A DNA stretch of 64,000 bases, taken from contig NZ_RJWG01000012.1 in NCBI RefSeq assembly GCF_004011155.1, positions 1 to 64,000 on the forward strand. The letters are read 5' to 3'. Shown piece by piece: positions 35,912-44,584 of this stretch. The position numbers and the translations under genes were made by a program. The notes beneath the pieces were generated by a model. The model was given only the letters and a program-made list of their open reading frames with translations, ran no database searches and was not told the DNA's origin. Position 1 is the first letter of the stretch, and each line of letters starts with the position of its first letter. This DNA is from Clostridium prolinivorans. GTDB lineage: Bacteria > Bacillota > Clostridia > Clostridiales > Clostridiaceae.

Positions 35912-36415
35912 ATGAGTTTGTATAAACAGTGGACAGATATGGTTATAGAATATGTAAAAACAAAAGGAGAAAGTGCTTTTTGGAAAGAATACGGAGAAAT
36001 AGAAAAGAATATATACAGCAAGCTTTTAGCTAATCATAAAAATGAAATTAAAGGAAGCATTAATGATTTAGCGAAAGAATATGGAGTAACACCTGTATTT
36101 TTTATGGGATTTTTAGACGGAATAAATGAAAGCTTAATAGAGAGTTTAAATTTAGAAAACTTAGAGGAAAATTCTGAAATTGAATTAAAAATAGATTTTG
36201 AAAAATTATATTTTAATATGCTTGATGCTAAAGCAGATTATTTATATGAACTTCCACAATGGGAAGGAATATTTTCCAAAGAAAAGAGAAAAGAAATCCA
36301 AATTAAATGGAGACAGTCAAAGACTATTGTAAATGAATACAAAATAGGAAGAAATGATCCATGCCCATGTGGAAGTGGTAAGAAATACAAAAAATGCTGT
36401 GGTGCAAACAAATAA
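35912..36415 (+). CDS. SEC-C motif protein
   Basis: 167 residues. Helical N-terminal ~140 residues ([17 protein letters not shown] resembles DUF3232-like clostridial proteins) and a C-terminal SEC-C zinc motif, [19 protein letters not shown]. The SEC-C tail in SecA binds SecB and ribosomes; in stand-alone proteins the role is open. AAGGAGATAG ribosome site. Confidence 0.85.
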   Translation: MSLYKQWTDMVIEYVKTKGESAFWKEYGEIEKNIYSKLLANHKNEIKGSINDLAKEYGVTPVFFMGFLDGINESLIESLNLENLEENSEIELKIDFEKLYFNMLDAKADYLYELPQWEGIFSKEKRKEIQIKWRQSKTIVNEYKIGRNDPCPCGSGKKYKKCCGANK

Positions 36416-36434
36416 ATAATTATAAAAAAACAAC

Positions 36435-36571
36435 AAAAGAGCTATATTAAAAGTTTTATTTATGTAAATTTATGTATAAAAGCCATTCATAAAAAAGGAG
36501 TTTTACCTAATTTATGTATGGCTTTTGAATTTATTTAATATACTTATATATTTTAAAAACAGCTCTTTTAT
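36435..36571 (+). terminator. Nested hairpins: dispersed hairpin inside another terminator
   Basis: Outer arms AAAAGAGCT (36435-36443) and AGCTCTTTT (36561-36569), followed by ATTTTAGG. Inside lies the dispersed hairpin AAAAGCCATTCATAAA (36478-36493) with TTTATGTATGGCTTTT (36511-36526). The arrangement looks like an insertion of the second hairpin into the loop of the first. Confidence 0.65.
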
Positions 36572-36586
36572 TTTAGGTGAAAAAAT

Positions 36587-37660
36587 ATGAAGAATAAAAC
36601 TAAATTTATTATAATTATATTGGCTTCAATTACATTTTTAATAAATATAATACTAAAGAAATTTCCTTATATTATAGAAAAATATTATTCTTTATTTATA
36701 AATAAAATTACAATCCAAGTAATAAGTTCAATTACAGGATTGGTTCCTTTTTCTATAGCAGAGTTTTTAATAATTATACTTGCAGTAATTTTAATTATTT
36801 TATTTGTGTTAGTATTATTTAGTTTTAAAACAAATAGATTTTTGCAAAATTTTATAAATCTTTGTACTTATATTTCAGTATTATATATATTATTCATGTT
36901 TTTATGGGGATTTAACTATAATAGATTATCATTTGATAAAATAGCAGGATTAGATATAAAAAAATCATCTACAAAGGATCTTTATGATCTTTGTGAAAAT
37001 TTAATTAATAGAGCAAATATTCTAAGTAAAGAAGTTAACAGAGATTCAAAAGGCATAGTAAACATAAACTATAAAGATGCATTTATAAGAGCACAAAAGG
37101 GATATGAAAAAGCAGGGGAAATATATCCGGAACTTTCTTATAAATATGGTATCCCTAAAAAAATATTATTTTCAAAATTAATGTCATATACAGGAATAAC
37201 TGGTATTTATATTCCTTATACTTGTGAAGCTAATGTAAATGTAAATATAACAGAATTTACTATTCCTTCTACTGTTGCTCACGAAATGGCGCATCAGAGA
37301 GGCTTTGCAAGAGAAGATGAAGCAAATTATATTGCTTATTTAACTTGTACTATGCATCCAGATAAAGATTTTCAATATTCAGGTATAATGCTTGCACTTG
37401 TATATTCTATGAATGAATTATATAAAAACGATATTGAAGGTTTTAATGTACTTAAAGCCAAATATTCAGATTTAGTAAAAAAAGATCTTATTTATGATAA
37501 AAAGTTTTGGGAAAAATATGAAGGGAAAGCACAAAAAATTTCTAATAATATAAATAATACATACTTAAAATCTAATGGACAAAAGGATGGAGTACAAAGT
37601 TATGGAAGAATGGTAGACTTGCTTATTGCAGAAAATAAACAATTATTTCCTAAGAAATAA
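36587..37660 (+). CDS. DUF3810 membrane metalloprotease-like protein
   Basis: 357 residues. Three N-terminal membrane helices (about 8-25, 50-80, 95-115), then a conserved FLWGFNYNRL segment and an extracytoplasmic or cytosolic domain with the zinc-protease motif HEMAHQRGFAREDEANY (HExxH plus downstream E/D). Family DUF3810; substrate unknown. Weak AGGTG ribosome site just after a strong hairpin, which may attenuate it. Confidence 0.88.
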   Translation: MKNKTKFIIIILASITFLINIILKKFPYIIEKYYSLFINKITIQVISSITGLVPFSIAEFLIIILAVILIILFVLVLFSFKTNRFLQNFINLCTYISVLYILFMFLWGFNYNRLSFDKIAGLDIKKSSTKDLYDLCENLINRANILSKEVNRDSKGIVNINYKDAFIRAQKGYEKAGEIYPELSYKYGIPKKILFSKLMSYTGITGIYIPYTCEANVNVNITEFTIPSTVAHEMAHQRGFAREDEANYIAYLTCTMHPDKDFQYSGIMLALVYSMNELYKNDIEGFNVLKAKYSDLVKKDLIYDKKFWEKYEGKAQKISNNINNTYLKSNGQKDGVQSYGRMVDLLIAENKQLFPKK

Positions 37661-37693
37661 TTTCTAACTATATAAAAATATAAGGAGAAATAA

Positions 37694-38158
37694 ATGAATA
37701 TAAAATTAATAACTGTAGGTAAATTAAAAGAAAAATATTTAAAAGATGCAGTAGAAGAATATTTAAAACGAATTTCAAAATTCTGCGAATTTGAAATAAT
37801 AGAAGTACCAGACGAAAAAATTCCAGATAATGCTTCAGTAAAAGAAGAAATTCAGATAAAACAAAAAGAAGGAGATTTAATTTTAAAACATATAAAAGAT
37901 GATATGTATGTTATAGCACTTGCTATAGATGGGAATATGCTTTCTTCACCAGATTTTAGAAATTTTATAAAAAAATTAAAACTTACAGGGAAAAATAATA
38001 TTGCATTTATAATTGGTGGATCTTTGGGCCTTTCTGAAAAAGTACTAAATAGATCTAATTATAAATTATCTTTTTCTAGAATGACTTTTCCACATCAGCT
38101 TATGAGAGTTATACTTTTAGAACAAATTTGTTCTTTATCAGCATTTTACAAGGAATAA
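37694..38158 (+). CDS. rlmH: RlmH-type SPOUT methyltransferase, C-terminal tail replaced
   Basis: 154 residues. The family N3-methylates pseudouridine 1915 of 23S rRNA in helix 69. The SAM knot is intact: AFIIGGSLGLSEKVLNRSNY and SFSRMTFPHQLMRVILLEQI. The normal ending, a YRAFKI..EPYHK tail that is nearly invariant and lies at the dimer active site, is absent; the protein ends QICSLSAFYKE. No single-base change restores the tail. TAAGGAG site; 33 bases after DUF3810. See the companion gene at 38289. Confidence 0.85.
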   Translation: MNIKLITVGKLKEKYLKDAVEEYLKRISKFCEFEIIEVPDEKIPDNASVKEEIQIKQKEGDLILKHIKDDMYVIALAIDGNMLSSPDFRNFIKKLKLTGKNNIAFIIGGSLGLSEKVLNRSNYKLSFSRMTFPHQLMRVILLEQICSLSAFYKE

Positions 38159-38288
38159 AAATTAGCTATTTCTTGAATTAAATTTTTACTAAATTATATT
38201 TATTTTTCTATTGAGTATTTATATATAATTATTGAGCATTTATAATAATTATCAAAATCATAGTTTAAAAGAAATTGGGAGTATTTAT

Positions 38289-38690
38289 ATGAATTTTAAA
38301 ATATATACTGTATCAAATAAGATAGACAAATTTTATATTGAAGCAATAAAAGAATATAAAAAACGATTATCTCGTTACTGCAAAATTGAATTAATTCAAG
38401 TTAAAAATGAAGAACAGATTTTAAAGAAAATTTCTGATAAGTACTATAAAATATCTATAGGAGTTACTGGACAAAATATATCATCAGAAGAACTTGCAGA
38501 TAAGATTAACACCTTTTGTATATCTGGAAATTCAGATATTGCATTAATTATTGGTGCTGCAAAAATCACATATGATGAGGCTATTTCTATAAGCTCTATG
38601 GAAATGGATTTAGGCCTTATAACAACTGTAATTTTTGAGCAGCTCTATCGTGCATATCGTATTTTAAATAATCAGCCTTACCATAAATAG
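38289..38690 (+). CDS. RlmH paralogue, SAM loop degenerate but C-terminal tail intact
   Basis: 133 residues, starting at ATG 38289 with GGGAG 7 bases upstream. N-terminal similarity to RlmH (KIYTVSNKIDKFYIEAIKEYKKRLSRY). The glycine-rich SAM loop is changed (ALIIGAAKITYDEA instead of IIGGSxGL) and the TFPHQ block is lost (MDLGLITTVIFEQ), yet it ends with the canonical LYRAYRILNNQPYHK. It is the complement of the preceding copy, so the pair may work as a heterodimer (inference), or this copy may be a structural relic. Confidence 0.78.
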   Translation: MNFKIYTVSNKIDKFYIEAIKEYKKRLSRYCKIELIQVKNEEQILKKISDKYYKISIGVTGQNISSEELADKINTFCISGNSDIALIIGAAKITYDEAISISSMEMDLGLITTVIFEQLYRAYRILNNQPYHK

Positions 38691-38756
38691 AAAATTATAC
38701 AATATTTGTTTCGTGAAATATTTATAAAACAAACTTGCAAAAAATAAAAAATTATA

Positions 38757-38845
38757 TTGACAAAATATAGTTACAAGATATATAATTTAAACAAGATCAG
38801 CAAAGGTGCTGTGGATTTGTAAATCCACAGCACCTTTTCTTTTTT
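38757..38845 (+). promoter_or_regulatory. amt leader: promoter, hexaloop hairpin and terminator
   Basis: TTGACA (38757-38762) and TATAAT (38781-38786), 18-base spacer. Shortly after the start lies CAGC-AAAGGT-GCTG (38798-38811), a hairpin whose six-base loop has A at 1 and G at 4, the pattern of ANTAR-protein antiterminator loops. It overlaps the terminator stem GGTGCTGTGGATTT (38805-38818) / AAATCCACAGCACC (38821-38834) with a T run, so the two are mutually exclusive. Only one such loop is seen, while classic ANTAR targets have two. Confidence 0.65.
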
Positions 38846-38882
38846 GAAATTTAAATAATTTTTTATTCAAAGGGGGATTTTT

Positions 38883-40631
38883 ATGTATTCATCTCTAAAT
38901 ACTATATGGGTATTATTAGCAACAGCTCTTGTATTTTTTATGCAAGCAGGTTTTGCAATGGTAGAAAGTGGACTTACAAGAGCCAAAAATGCAGGGAACA
39001 TTATTATGAAAAATTTGCTGGACTTTGCAATTGGAACTTTAATTTATTGGCTTTTTGGGTTTGGAATTATGTTTGCTGGAAATAGTGCATTTATTGGAGG
39101 CATTGATTTTTTAAGTAGAGGGGCATACAGTAATATACTTCCAGAAGGTGTTCCTAAGTATGCTTTTTTTATTTTTCAAACAGTATTTTGTGCTACTTCT
39201 GCTACTATTGTATCTGGTGCTATGGCAGAAAGAACTAAATTTATTTCATATTGTATTTATAGTGCATTAATTAGTGCAATTGTATATCCTATTTCAGGTC
39301 ACTGGATCTGGGGAGGTGGATGGCTTTCACAATTAGGATTTCATGATTTTGCAGGTTCTACTGCTGTTCATATGGTTGGAGGAGTTGCAGCACTAATTGG
39401 GGCTAAAACTATTGGTCCACGTATAGGAAAATATGATAAAAATGGTAATCCTAAAGCTATTCTTGGACACAATTTAACGCTTACTGCATTAGGTGTATTT
39501 ATTTTATGGTTTTGCTGGTTTGGATTTAACGGTGGCTCTACTGTTTCTGCAGAAGGAGATAATGTATTATCTTCTATGGGGAATATTTTCTTTACTACTA
39601 ATTTATCAGCAGCTGTATCAACTATAACAGCAATGATAATAACTTGGATTCGTTATAAAAAACCGGACGTTTCAATGACATTGAATGGTTCATTAGCTGG
39701 TTTAGTTGCTATAACTGCAGGTACTGATTTAGTAACTCCTGTTGGTGCTTTTTTTATTGGAATAATGGCTGGTTTTTTAGTTGTATATGGTATTGAATTT
39801 ATTGATAGAGTTTTAAAAATTGATGATCCGGTTGGAGCAATTGGTGTTCATGGACTTTGCGGTGCTTTTGGTACACTTATGGTTGGTTTATTTTCAGCTA
39901 ACGAATATTCATATGCTGGAGGAACAATGCCTAAAGGATTGCTTTATGGTGGAGGATTTAAGCTTTTGGGAATTCAATTATTAGGAGTTGTATCAGTTAT
40001 TATTTGGGTTTCTGTTACTATGATAATTATTTTCTTTTTAATAAATAAAACTGTTGGCTTACGTGCTTCTAATGAAGATGAAATTAATGGATTAGATATT
40101 TCAGAACATGGATTGGAAAGTGCTTATGCAGATTTTATAAGCTCTGATTATAGTAATGTAAATAACTATTCAATTGATTTAAAAAATGAAGAAGATGATG
40201 ATAAACAAGTTTCTCAGGATAAATCTTTACCTGCTCAAGATATAAAATCTAATAATACAATTTCTGGTTCTGGTTATAAATTTACTAAAATTGAAATAAT
40301 AACAAAACAAAGTAAATTTGAACAACTAAAAAGTGCTATGGATAAAATTGGCATAACAGGTATGACCGTAACTAATGTACTTGGTTATGGTATACAAGGA
40401 GGAAAAACGGAATATTACCGTGGTGTTGAAGTTGATACTAATCTTTTGCCCAAGATTAAAGTAGAAATTGTGGTTACTAAGGTTCCAGTAAAAAAAGTTA
40501 TAGATGTAGCTAAAAAAGTTTTATATACAGGCAATATTGGTGATGGAAAAATATTTATATATAATGTTGAAAATGTAATTAAGGTACGTACAGGTGAAGA
40601 AGGTTATGAAGCATTGCAAGATGTTGAATAA
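38883..40631 (+). CDS. amt: Ammonium transporter fused to a PII signalling domain
   Basis: 582 residues. Residues 1-~400 are an Amt channel (11 helices; FAMVESGLTRAKNAG, GHWIWGGGWL, GAIGVHGLCGAFGT carry the conserved pore and His regions). A polar linker (~410-460) leads to a complete GlnK/PII domain (~463-575): YKFTKIEIITKQ, the T-loop GYGIQGGKTEYYRGVE with the tyrosine at the usual uridylylation site, and the GDGKIFIYNVENVIKVRTGEEG C-terminal strand. In most bacteria amtB and glnK are separate neighbours; here blocking by GlnK would be intramolecular. AAGGGGG site. Confidence 0.93.
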   Translation: MYSSLNTIWVLLATALVFFMQAGFAMVESGLTRAKNAGNIIMKNLLDFAIGTLIYWLFGFGIMFAGNSAFIGGIDFLSRGAYSNILPEGVPKYAFFIFQTVFCATSATIVSGAMAERTKFISYCIYSALISAIVYPISGHWIWGGGWLSQLGFHDFAGSTAVHMVGGVAALIGAKTIGPRIGKYDKNGNPKAILGHNLTLTALGVFILWFCWFGFNGGSTVSAEGDNVLSSMGNIFFTTNLSAAVSTITAMIITWIRYKKPDVSMTLNGSLAGLVAITAGTDLVTPVGAFFIGIMAGFLVVYGIEFIDRVLKIDDPVGAIGVHGLCGAFGTLMVGLFSANEYSYAGGTMPKGLLYGGGFKLLGIQLLGVVSVIIWVSVTMIIIFFLINKTVGLRASNEDEINGLDISEHGLESAYADFISSDYSNVNNYSIDLKNEEDDDKQVSQDKSLPAQDIKSNNTISGSGYKFTKIEIITKQSKFEQLKSAMDKIGITGMTVTNVLGYGIQGGKTEYYRGVEVDTNLLPKIKVEIVVTKVPVKKVIDVAKKVLYTGNIGDGKIFIYNVENVIKVRTGEEGYEALQDVE

Positions 40632-40738
40632 GTTTTATAGAATAATAGAAATTTATATAAAATATTGAAATAAATAGTTTATACAAATGATAATTTATGA
40701 TTTTAATATTAGATTAATAAAATAACAAAATAAATTTA

Positions 40739-40807
40739 AAGCACTATTTCTTAAAAAAATGACTGATATTATTTAAAAACATTTTTAATAAGAAATAGTG
40801 TTTTTTA
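40739..40807 (+). terminator. Terminator of amt
   Basis: AAGCACTATTTCTTA pairs with TAAGAAATAGTGTTTTTT (40789-40806); the loop has a secondary A/T pairing. Confidence 0.82.
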
Positions 40808-40809
40808 TT

Positions 40810-41028
40810 GAGTTTTATTAAATAAATATATAAAAAATTTTGTTTCTTAAAAAATTTTGTTAATATAAATACTAATAAAAATATTATTATTAGATTACTA
40901 GAATAAAATATTTTTATAGATGTTAATTAGTAAAATATATAAATGTCAAGATAAGAATATACGAAAAGTGGAAAATAATTATGTACAAAAAAATATTCTA
41001 AGAGACTTCTGGATCTATGTCAATATCT
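40810..41028. other. Intergenic DNA left of the IS, no sugar-transporter remnant seen
   Basis: AT-rich. The stretch near 40856-40905 (TTTTGTTAATATAAATACTA, ending ATTATTATTAG) resembles 44469-44517 on the far side of the sugar-transporter genes. I find no coding remnant of the missing transporter half here. Confidence 0.45.
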
Positions 41029-41049
41029 TAGACACAAAAGTTGAACTTT

Positions 41050-41938
41050 TTATGAGATTTTTCTAGCCAAATCTTCACATTTTTGGGGAGTTAAATATCC
41101 AATAGCACCATGTATCCTTTTTCTGTTATACTAGGCTTCTATGTACTCAAATATAGCAAGTCTTGCAGCATCATAATCAAAATACTTAACAAGATGCACT
41201 TTTTCCTTTTTTAAAGAGGCATGGAAAGACTCAATACAGGCATTATCATAGGGACAACCCTTACCACTAAAAGAATGTTTAATTAGTTTAGTACTCTCTA
41301 TATACTCTTTAAAAGCAGAGCTTGTATACTGACAGCCTAAGTCACTATGTAAAATTAGAGGCTTGGTTGGTTTCTGGAGTTTTATAGCGTTTTTTACAGC
41401 TTGGAGAGCAAGTGCCGTATCAATAGATTTAGACATAGCATAGCCAATTATTTTTCTACTATATAAATCCATAACTGAGGCTAAATAGCACCATCCGTCT
41501 TTAATTGTGTGAATATACGTTATATCTGTTACCCATTTTTCCTTAATTGTAGTAGTATTAAAATCTCTTTTTAAAACGTTTTCTTGTGCCTCTATTTTCT
41601 TTTTGGATGAAGTAGGTCTATATTTTTTTACTATTACAAATTTTATCCCCAGTTTCTTCATTAATCTTTGGGTTCTCTTTAGACTAATAGTTATACCTGT
41701 TGATTTTAAAGCTTCGTTTATCTTAACTTGCTCCATATCGATGTTTACTCTCTTTGTGGATATCTATAATTTTTTCTCCTATGTTTTTATTTTCTATTTG
41801 TTTTTATTTTCTATTGCTCTATTGCTAGGCTTTTTATGTAGGTGTTTATAATAAGAGCTCCTAGACACCTTTAAAACTTTGCACATAAGCTTAATATCAT
41901 GATATTTTTGGTTGTTAGTTATGAATTCAAATACAGTA
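41050..41938 (-). pseudogene. IS3 orfB transposase, disrupted
   Basis: Minus-strand DDE integrase-core protein. The part 41131-41736 reads well (TDITYIHTIKDGWCYLASVMDLYSRKIIGYAM, HSDLGCQYTS, then the Glu region). Lesions: a tandem duplication of the 17-base unit AATAGAAAATAAAAACA (near 41795-41830), a one-base insertion at GGAGCAAGTTAAG (expected GGAGCAGTTAAG, near 41730), and a TAG at 41131-41133 where relatives have Trp (EAWYNRKRIHGAIGYLTP continues in frame). The transposase cannot be made whole, so the IS is immobile unless helped in trans. Confidence 0.88.
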
Positions 41939-41939
41939 G

Positions 41940-42212
41940 TTACTTCCTTGCGAATATGCCCATGGCTTTTTTTAATATTTCATTCTCTTCTTCAAGCTGC
42001 TTATTCTTTTTAATTATAGCTTGATAATCTGCTGCAGTTATAGTTGTATCTTTATCCACAGCTATAGGCTTATTCTTCTTTATCCATCCTGCTATTGTTG
42101 ATTTTGATAGGGCATATTCGCTGCTTAACGCTGATAAACTCTTACCAGCATTATAAAGTTCTATTATTGTATTTTTGAATTCTTCTGTATATTGTTTTTG
42201 ACTTCTTGCCAT
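41940..42212 (-). CDS. IS3-family transposase OrfA
   Basis: 90 residues: helix-turn-helix (EEFKNTIIELYNAGKSLSALSSEYALSKSTIAGWIKK) and a C-terminal leucine-zipper-like region (LEEENEILKKAMGIFA). Intact. In active elements OrfA joins OrfB by -1 frameshifting; here OrfB is broken. AAGGATG before the start. Confidence 0.9.
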   Translation of the reverse strand: MARSQKQYTEEFKNTIIELYNAGKSLSALSSEYALSKSTIAGWIKKNKPIAVDKDTTITAADYQAIIKKNKQLEEENEILKKAMGIFARK

Positions 42213-42284
42213 TTATAACACATCCTTATCTTATTTATATTTTAATGTGTTCGGCTTTCTGTGTCTACAATATTATACTAACAC

Positions 42285-43178
42285 CAAATTCGTGATGGTG
42301 CTGTAATTGAAACTTTTAAAAATGATGAAAATGTAAATGAAGATAGAATAATTAAAGGAATGGTAGGCCGAGATTTAGTTAATAGATTTCCAAAGAGAAA
42401 ATCTAAAATTGGCGATGTATATTTTGAAGTACAAAATTGGAATGTATATGATCCTATAATTGAAGGGAGAAAGATTATTAAGGATGTAAACTTAAAAGTT
42501 CATAAAGGTGAAGTTGTTGGAATATCAGGTCTTATGGGTTCAGGAAGAACAGAACTTGCCATGAGCATTTTTGGAAGAGTTTATGGAAAACGTATAACAG
42601 GGAAAATAATAAAAGATGGTAAAGAAATTGTATTAAAAAATGTTAGACAGGCAATAGAAAATGGACTGGCTTATGTTACAGAAGATAGAAAAAATGCAGG
42701 ACTTATTCTTATACAAAGCATAAAACAAAATATAACATTGGCTAAGCTTAAAAAAATAAGCAAAAATCAAATTATAGATGAAAATAAAGAAATTGAGGTT
42801 GCAGAGGAATATAGACGAAAATTTAATATAAAATCACCAAGCATTTTACAAAAAACTGGCAATTTATCAGGCGGAAATCAACAAAAGGTTGTGTTAAGCA
42901 AATGGATATTTACAGATCCTGATGTGTTAATATTGGATGAACCAACTCGTGGAATTGATGTTGGGGCAAAGTATGAAATCTACACAATTATAAATAAGCT
43001 TGCAGAGGAAGGGAAATCTATTATAATTATATCCTCTGAACTCCCAGAAATACTTGGAATGTGTGATAGAATTTATGTAATGAATGAAGGGAAAATAGTT
43101 GGAGAGCTTGATAATAAAGATGCATCACAAGAAAGCATAATGAAGTGTATAATGCAGAGCAATAAGGAGGTAGTATGA
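42285..43178 (+). pseudogene. Sugar ABC transporter ATP-binding protein, N-terminal half missing
   Basis: The readable frame opens near 42285 ([12 protein letters not shown]..), just beyond the IS edge; the first internal ATG is at 42360. It matches the end of the first and the whole second ATPase domain of GguA/MglA/XylG-type proteins: [10 protein letters not shown] junction, Walker A-like [37 protein letters not shown]. About 230 residues with the first Walker A are absent. The substrate-binding protein gene normally upstream is also missing, so the IS likely caused an adjacent deletion. The remaining frame is undamaged. Confidence 0.85.
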
Positions 43179-44401
43179 TGGAACCTGTTAAGAAAATTTC
43201 TGAAAATAAATCATCATCAAAAATTATGGAAACAATAAAAAGCACTTTTAAAAGCAATATAAGACAATATGCAATGCTTATTGCACTTGTAGCAATAATA
43301 ATATTATTTCAAATACTAACTGATGGTATACTTTTAGTTCCTATGAATGTTACAAACTTAATACTTCAAAACAGTTATGTAATTATTTTAGCAATTGGTA
43401 TGACTCTTTGTATATTAACAGGGGGGAATATAGACCTTTCTGTTGGTTCTGTATGTGCTTTTATCGGAGCAATAGCAGGTATACTTATGATAAATATGAA
43501 AATGAATATAATTCTTGCAGTGGTAATTTGTCTATTAATAGGGCTTGTTATAGGAATGTGGCAAGGGTTTTGGATTGCATATGTAAGGATACCAGCTTTT
43601 ATAGTAACTTTAGCAGGTATGCTTATGTTTAGAGGACTTACCATAACAATGCTTAAAGGGTTAACTCTTTCTCCATTTCCAGAAAAATATCAGTTTGTAA
43701 GTGCGGGTTTTATACCAGATATATTTAAGGGACTTGGAACAAATTTAAATATTACAACAATTTTAATAGGACTTATAATTTCTGTTATTTATGTATACTT
43801 ACAATTAAAAAGAAGAAATGAAAGACAGAAATATAATTTTAATGATACACCTTTTGGAATTTTTGCAGCTCAGATAATATTAACATTATTTATAATAAAT
43901 CTTTTTTCATATTGGTTAGCATCATATAAAGGTATACCTATAATTTTAGTACTTATAGGAATTCTTATAGGAGGTTATTCTTTCTTTACAACTAAAACTA
44001 TATCTGGACGTTATATTTATGCAATGGGAGGAAACGAAAAAGCTGCTGTACTTTCAGGTATAAATACAAATAAAGTACTTTTCTTATCATATGTTAATAT
44101 GGCAGTTTTAGCTGCTGTATCAGGTATTGCTTTTAGTTCTCGTATTAATGCAGCGTCACCACAAACAGGAACAAATTTTGAGCTGGATGCAATAGCTGCT
44201 TGCTTTATAGGAGGAGCTTCTGCCTATGGTGGAGTTGGAACAGTAGTTGGAGCTATTATAGGTGCTCTTGTAATGGGAGTTCTTAATAATGGTATGTCTA
44301 TACTTGGAGTAGGAAGCGATATGCAGATGACAATTAAGGGTTTTGTACTTTTAATGGCTGTAGCTTTTGATGTAATTTCAAAAAAGAAATCAAGAGGTTA
44401 A
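43175..44401 (+). CDS. Sugar ABC transporter permease (GguB/XylH type)
   Basis: 408 residues, about ten membrane helices, the long (~400 aa) type used by multiple-monosaccharide or xylose transporters. Signature [17 protein letters not shown] and [20 protein letters not shown] with [15 protein letters not shown]. Start ATG at 43175 overlaps the ATPase stop; AAGGAGG lies before it. With a truncated ATPase and no binding protein next to it, the transporter is probably not functional from this locus alone. Confidence 0.9.
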   Translation: MMEPVKKISENKSSSKIMETIKSTFKSNIRQYAMLIALVAIIILFQILTDGILLVPMNVTNLILQNSYVIILAIGMTLCILTGGNIDLSVGSVCAFIGAIAGILMINMKMNIILAVVICLLIGLVIGMWQGFWIAYVRIPAFIVTLAGMLMFRGLTITMLKGLTLSPFPEKYQFVSAGFIPDIFKGLGTNLNITTILIGLIISVIYVYLQLKRRNERQKYNFNDTPFGIFAAQIILTLFIINLFSYWLASYKGIPIILVLIGILIGGYSFFTTKTISGRYIYAMGGNEKAAVLSGINTNKVLFLSYVNMAVLAAVSGIAFSSRINAASPQTGTNFELDAIAACFIGGASAYGGVGTVVGAIIGALVMGVLNNGMSILGVGSDMQMTIKGFVLLMAVAFDVISKKKSRG

Positions 44402-44419
44402 TTGTAAATTAATCATAAA

Positions 44420-44465
44420 AAGGAAGGAAGATTTTTAAATATATAAAAATCTTCCTTCCTTAAAT
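44420..44465 (+). terminator. Terminator of the sugar permease gene
   Basis: AAGGAAGGAAGATTTTT pairs perfectly with AAAAATCTTCCTTCCTT around an 8-base loop. Confidence 0.85.
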
Positions 44466-44584
44466 ATTTTTTGTTAACATAAATTTCAATAAAAAATATT
44501 GTTATTAGTATAATAATATACTACCATTTTTGTGAAATTTATGTTATGTTAAATTAGGTATTATTTTAAGAGAGGATGTTTTTT

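Larger units (their letters stand above)
41029..42267 (-). mobile_element. IS3-family insertion sequence, decayed
   Basis: About 1239 bp. Ends are imperfect inverted repeats: left TAGACACAAAAGTTGAAC, right (reverse complement) TAGACACAGAAAGCCGAAC. It carries orfA (intact) and orfB (broken) on the minus strand. CAATAT flanks both sides (41021-41026 and 42268-42273), two bases off on the left, a possible target duplication. It sits directly against a truncated sugar-transporter ATPase gene. Confidence 0.85.

Noticed and set aside
42360-43178. A complete 272-residue ABC ATPase starting at 42360
   Set aside because: The frame is open upstream to the IS edge and matches only the C-terminal half of a two-domain sugar ATPase, so it is a truncated gene.
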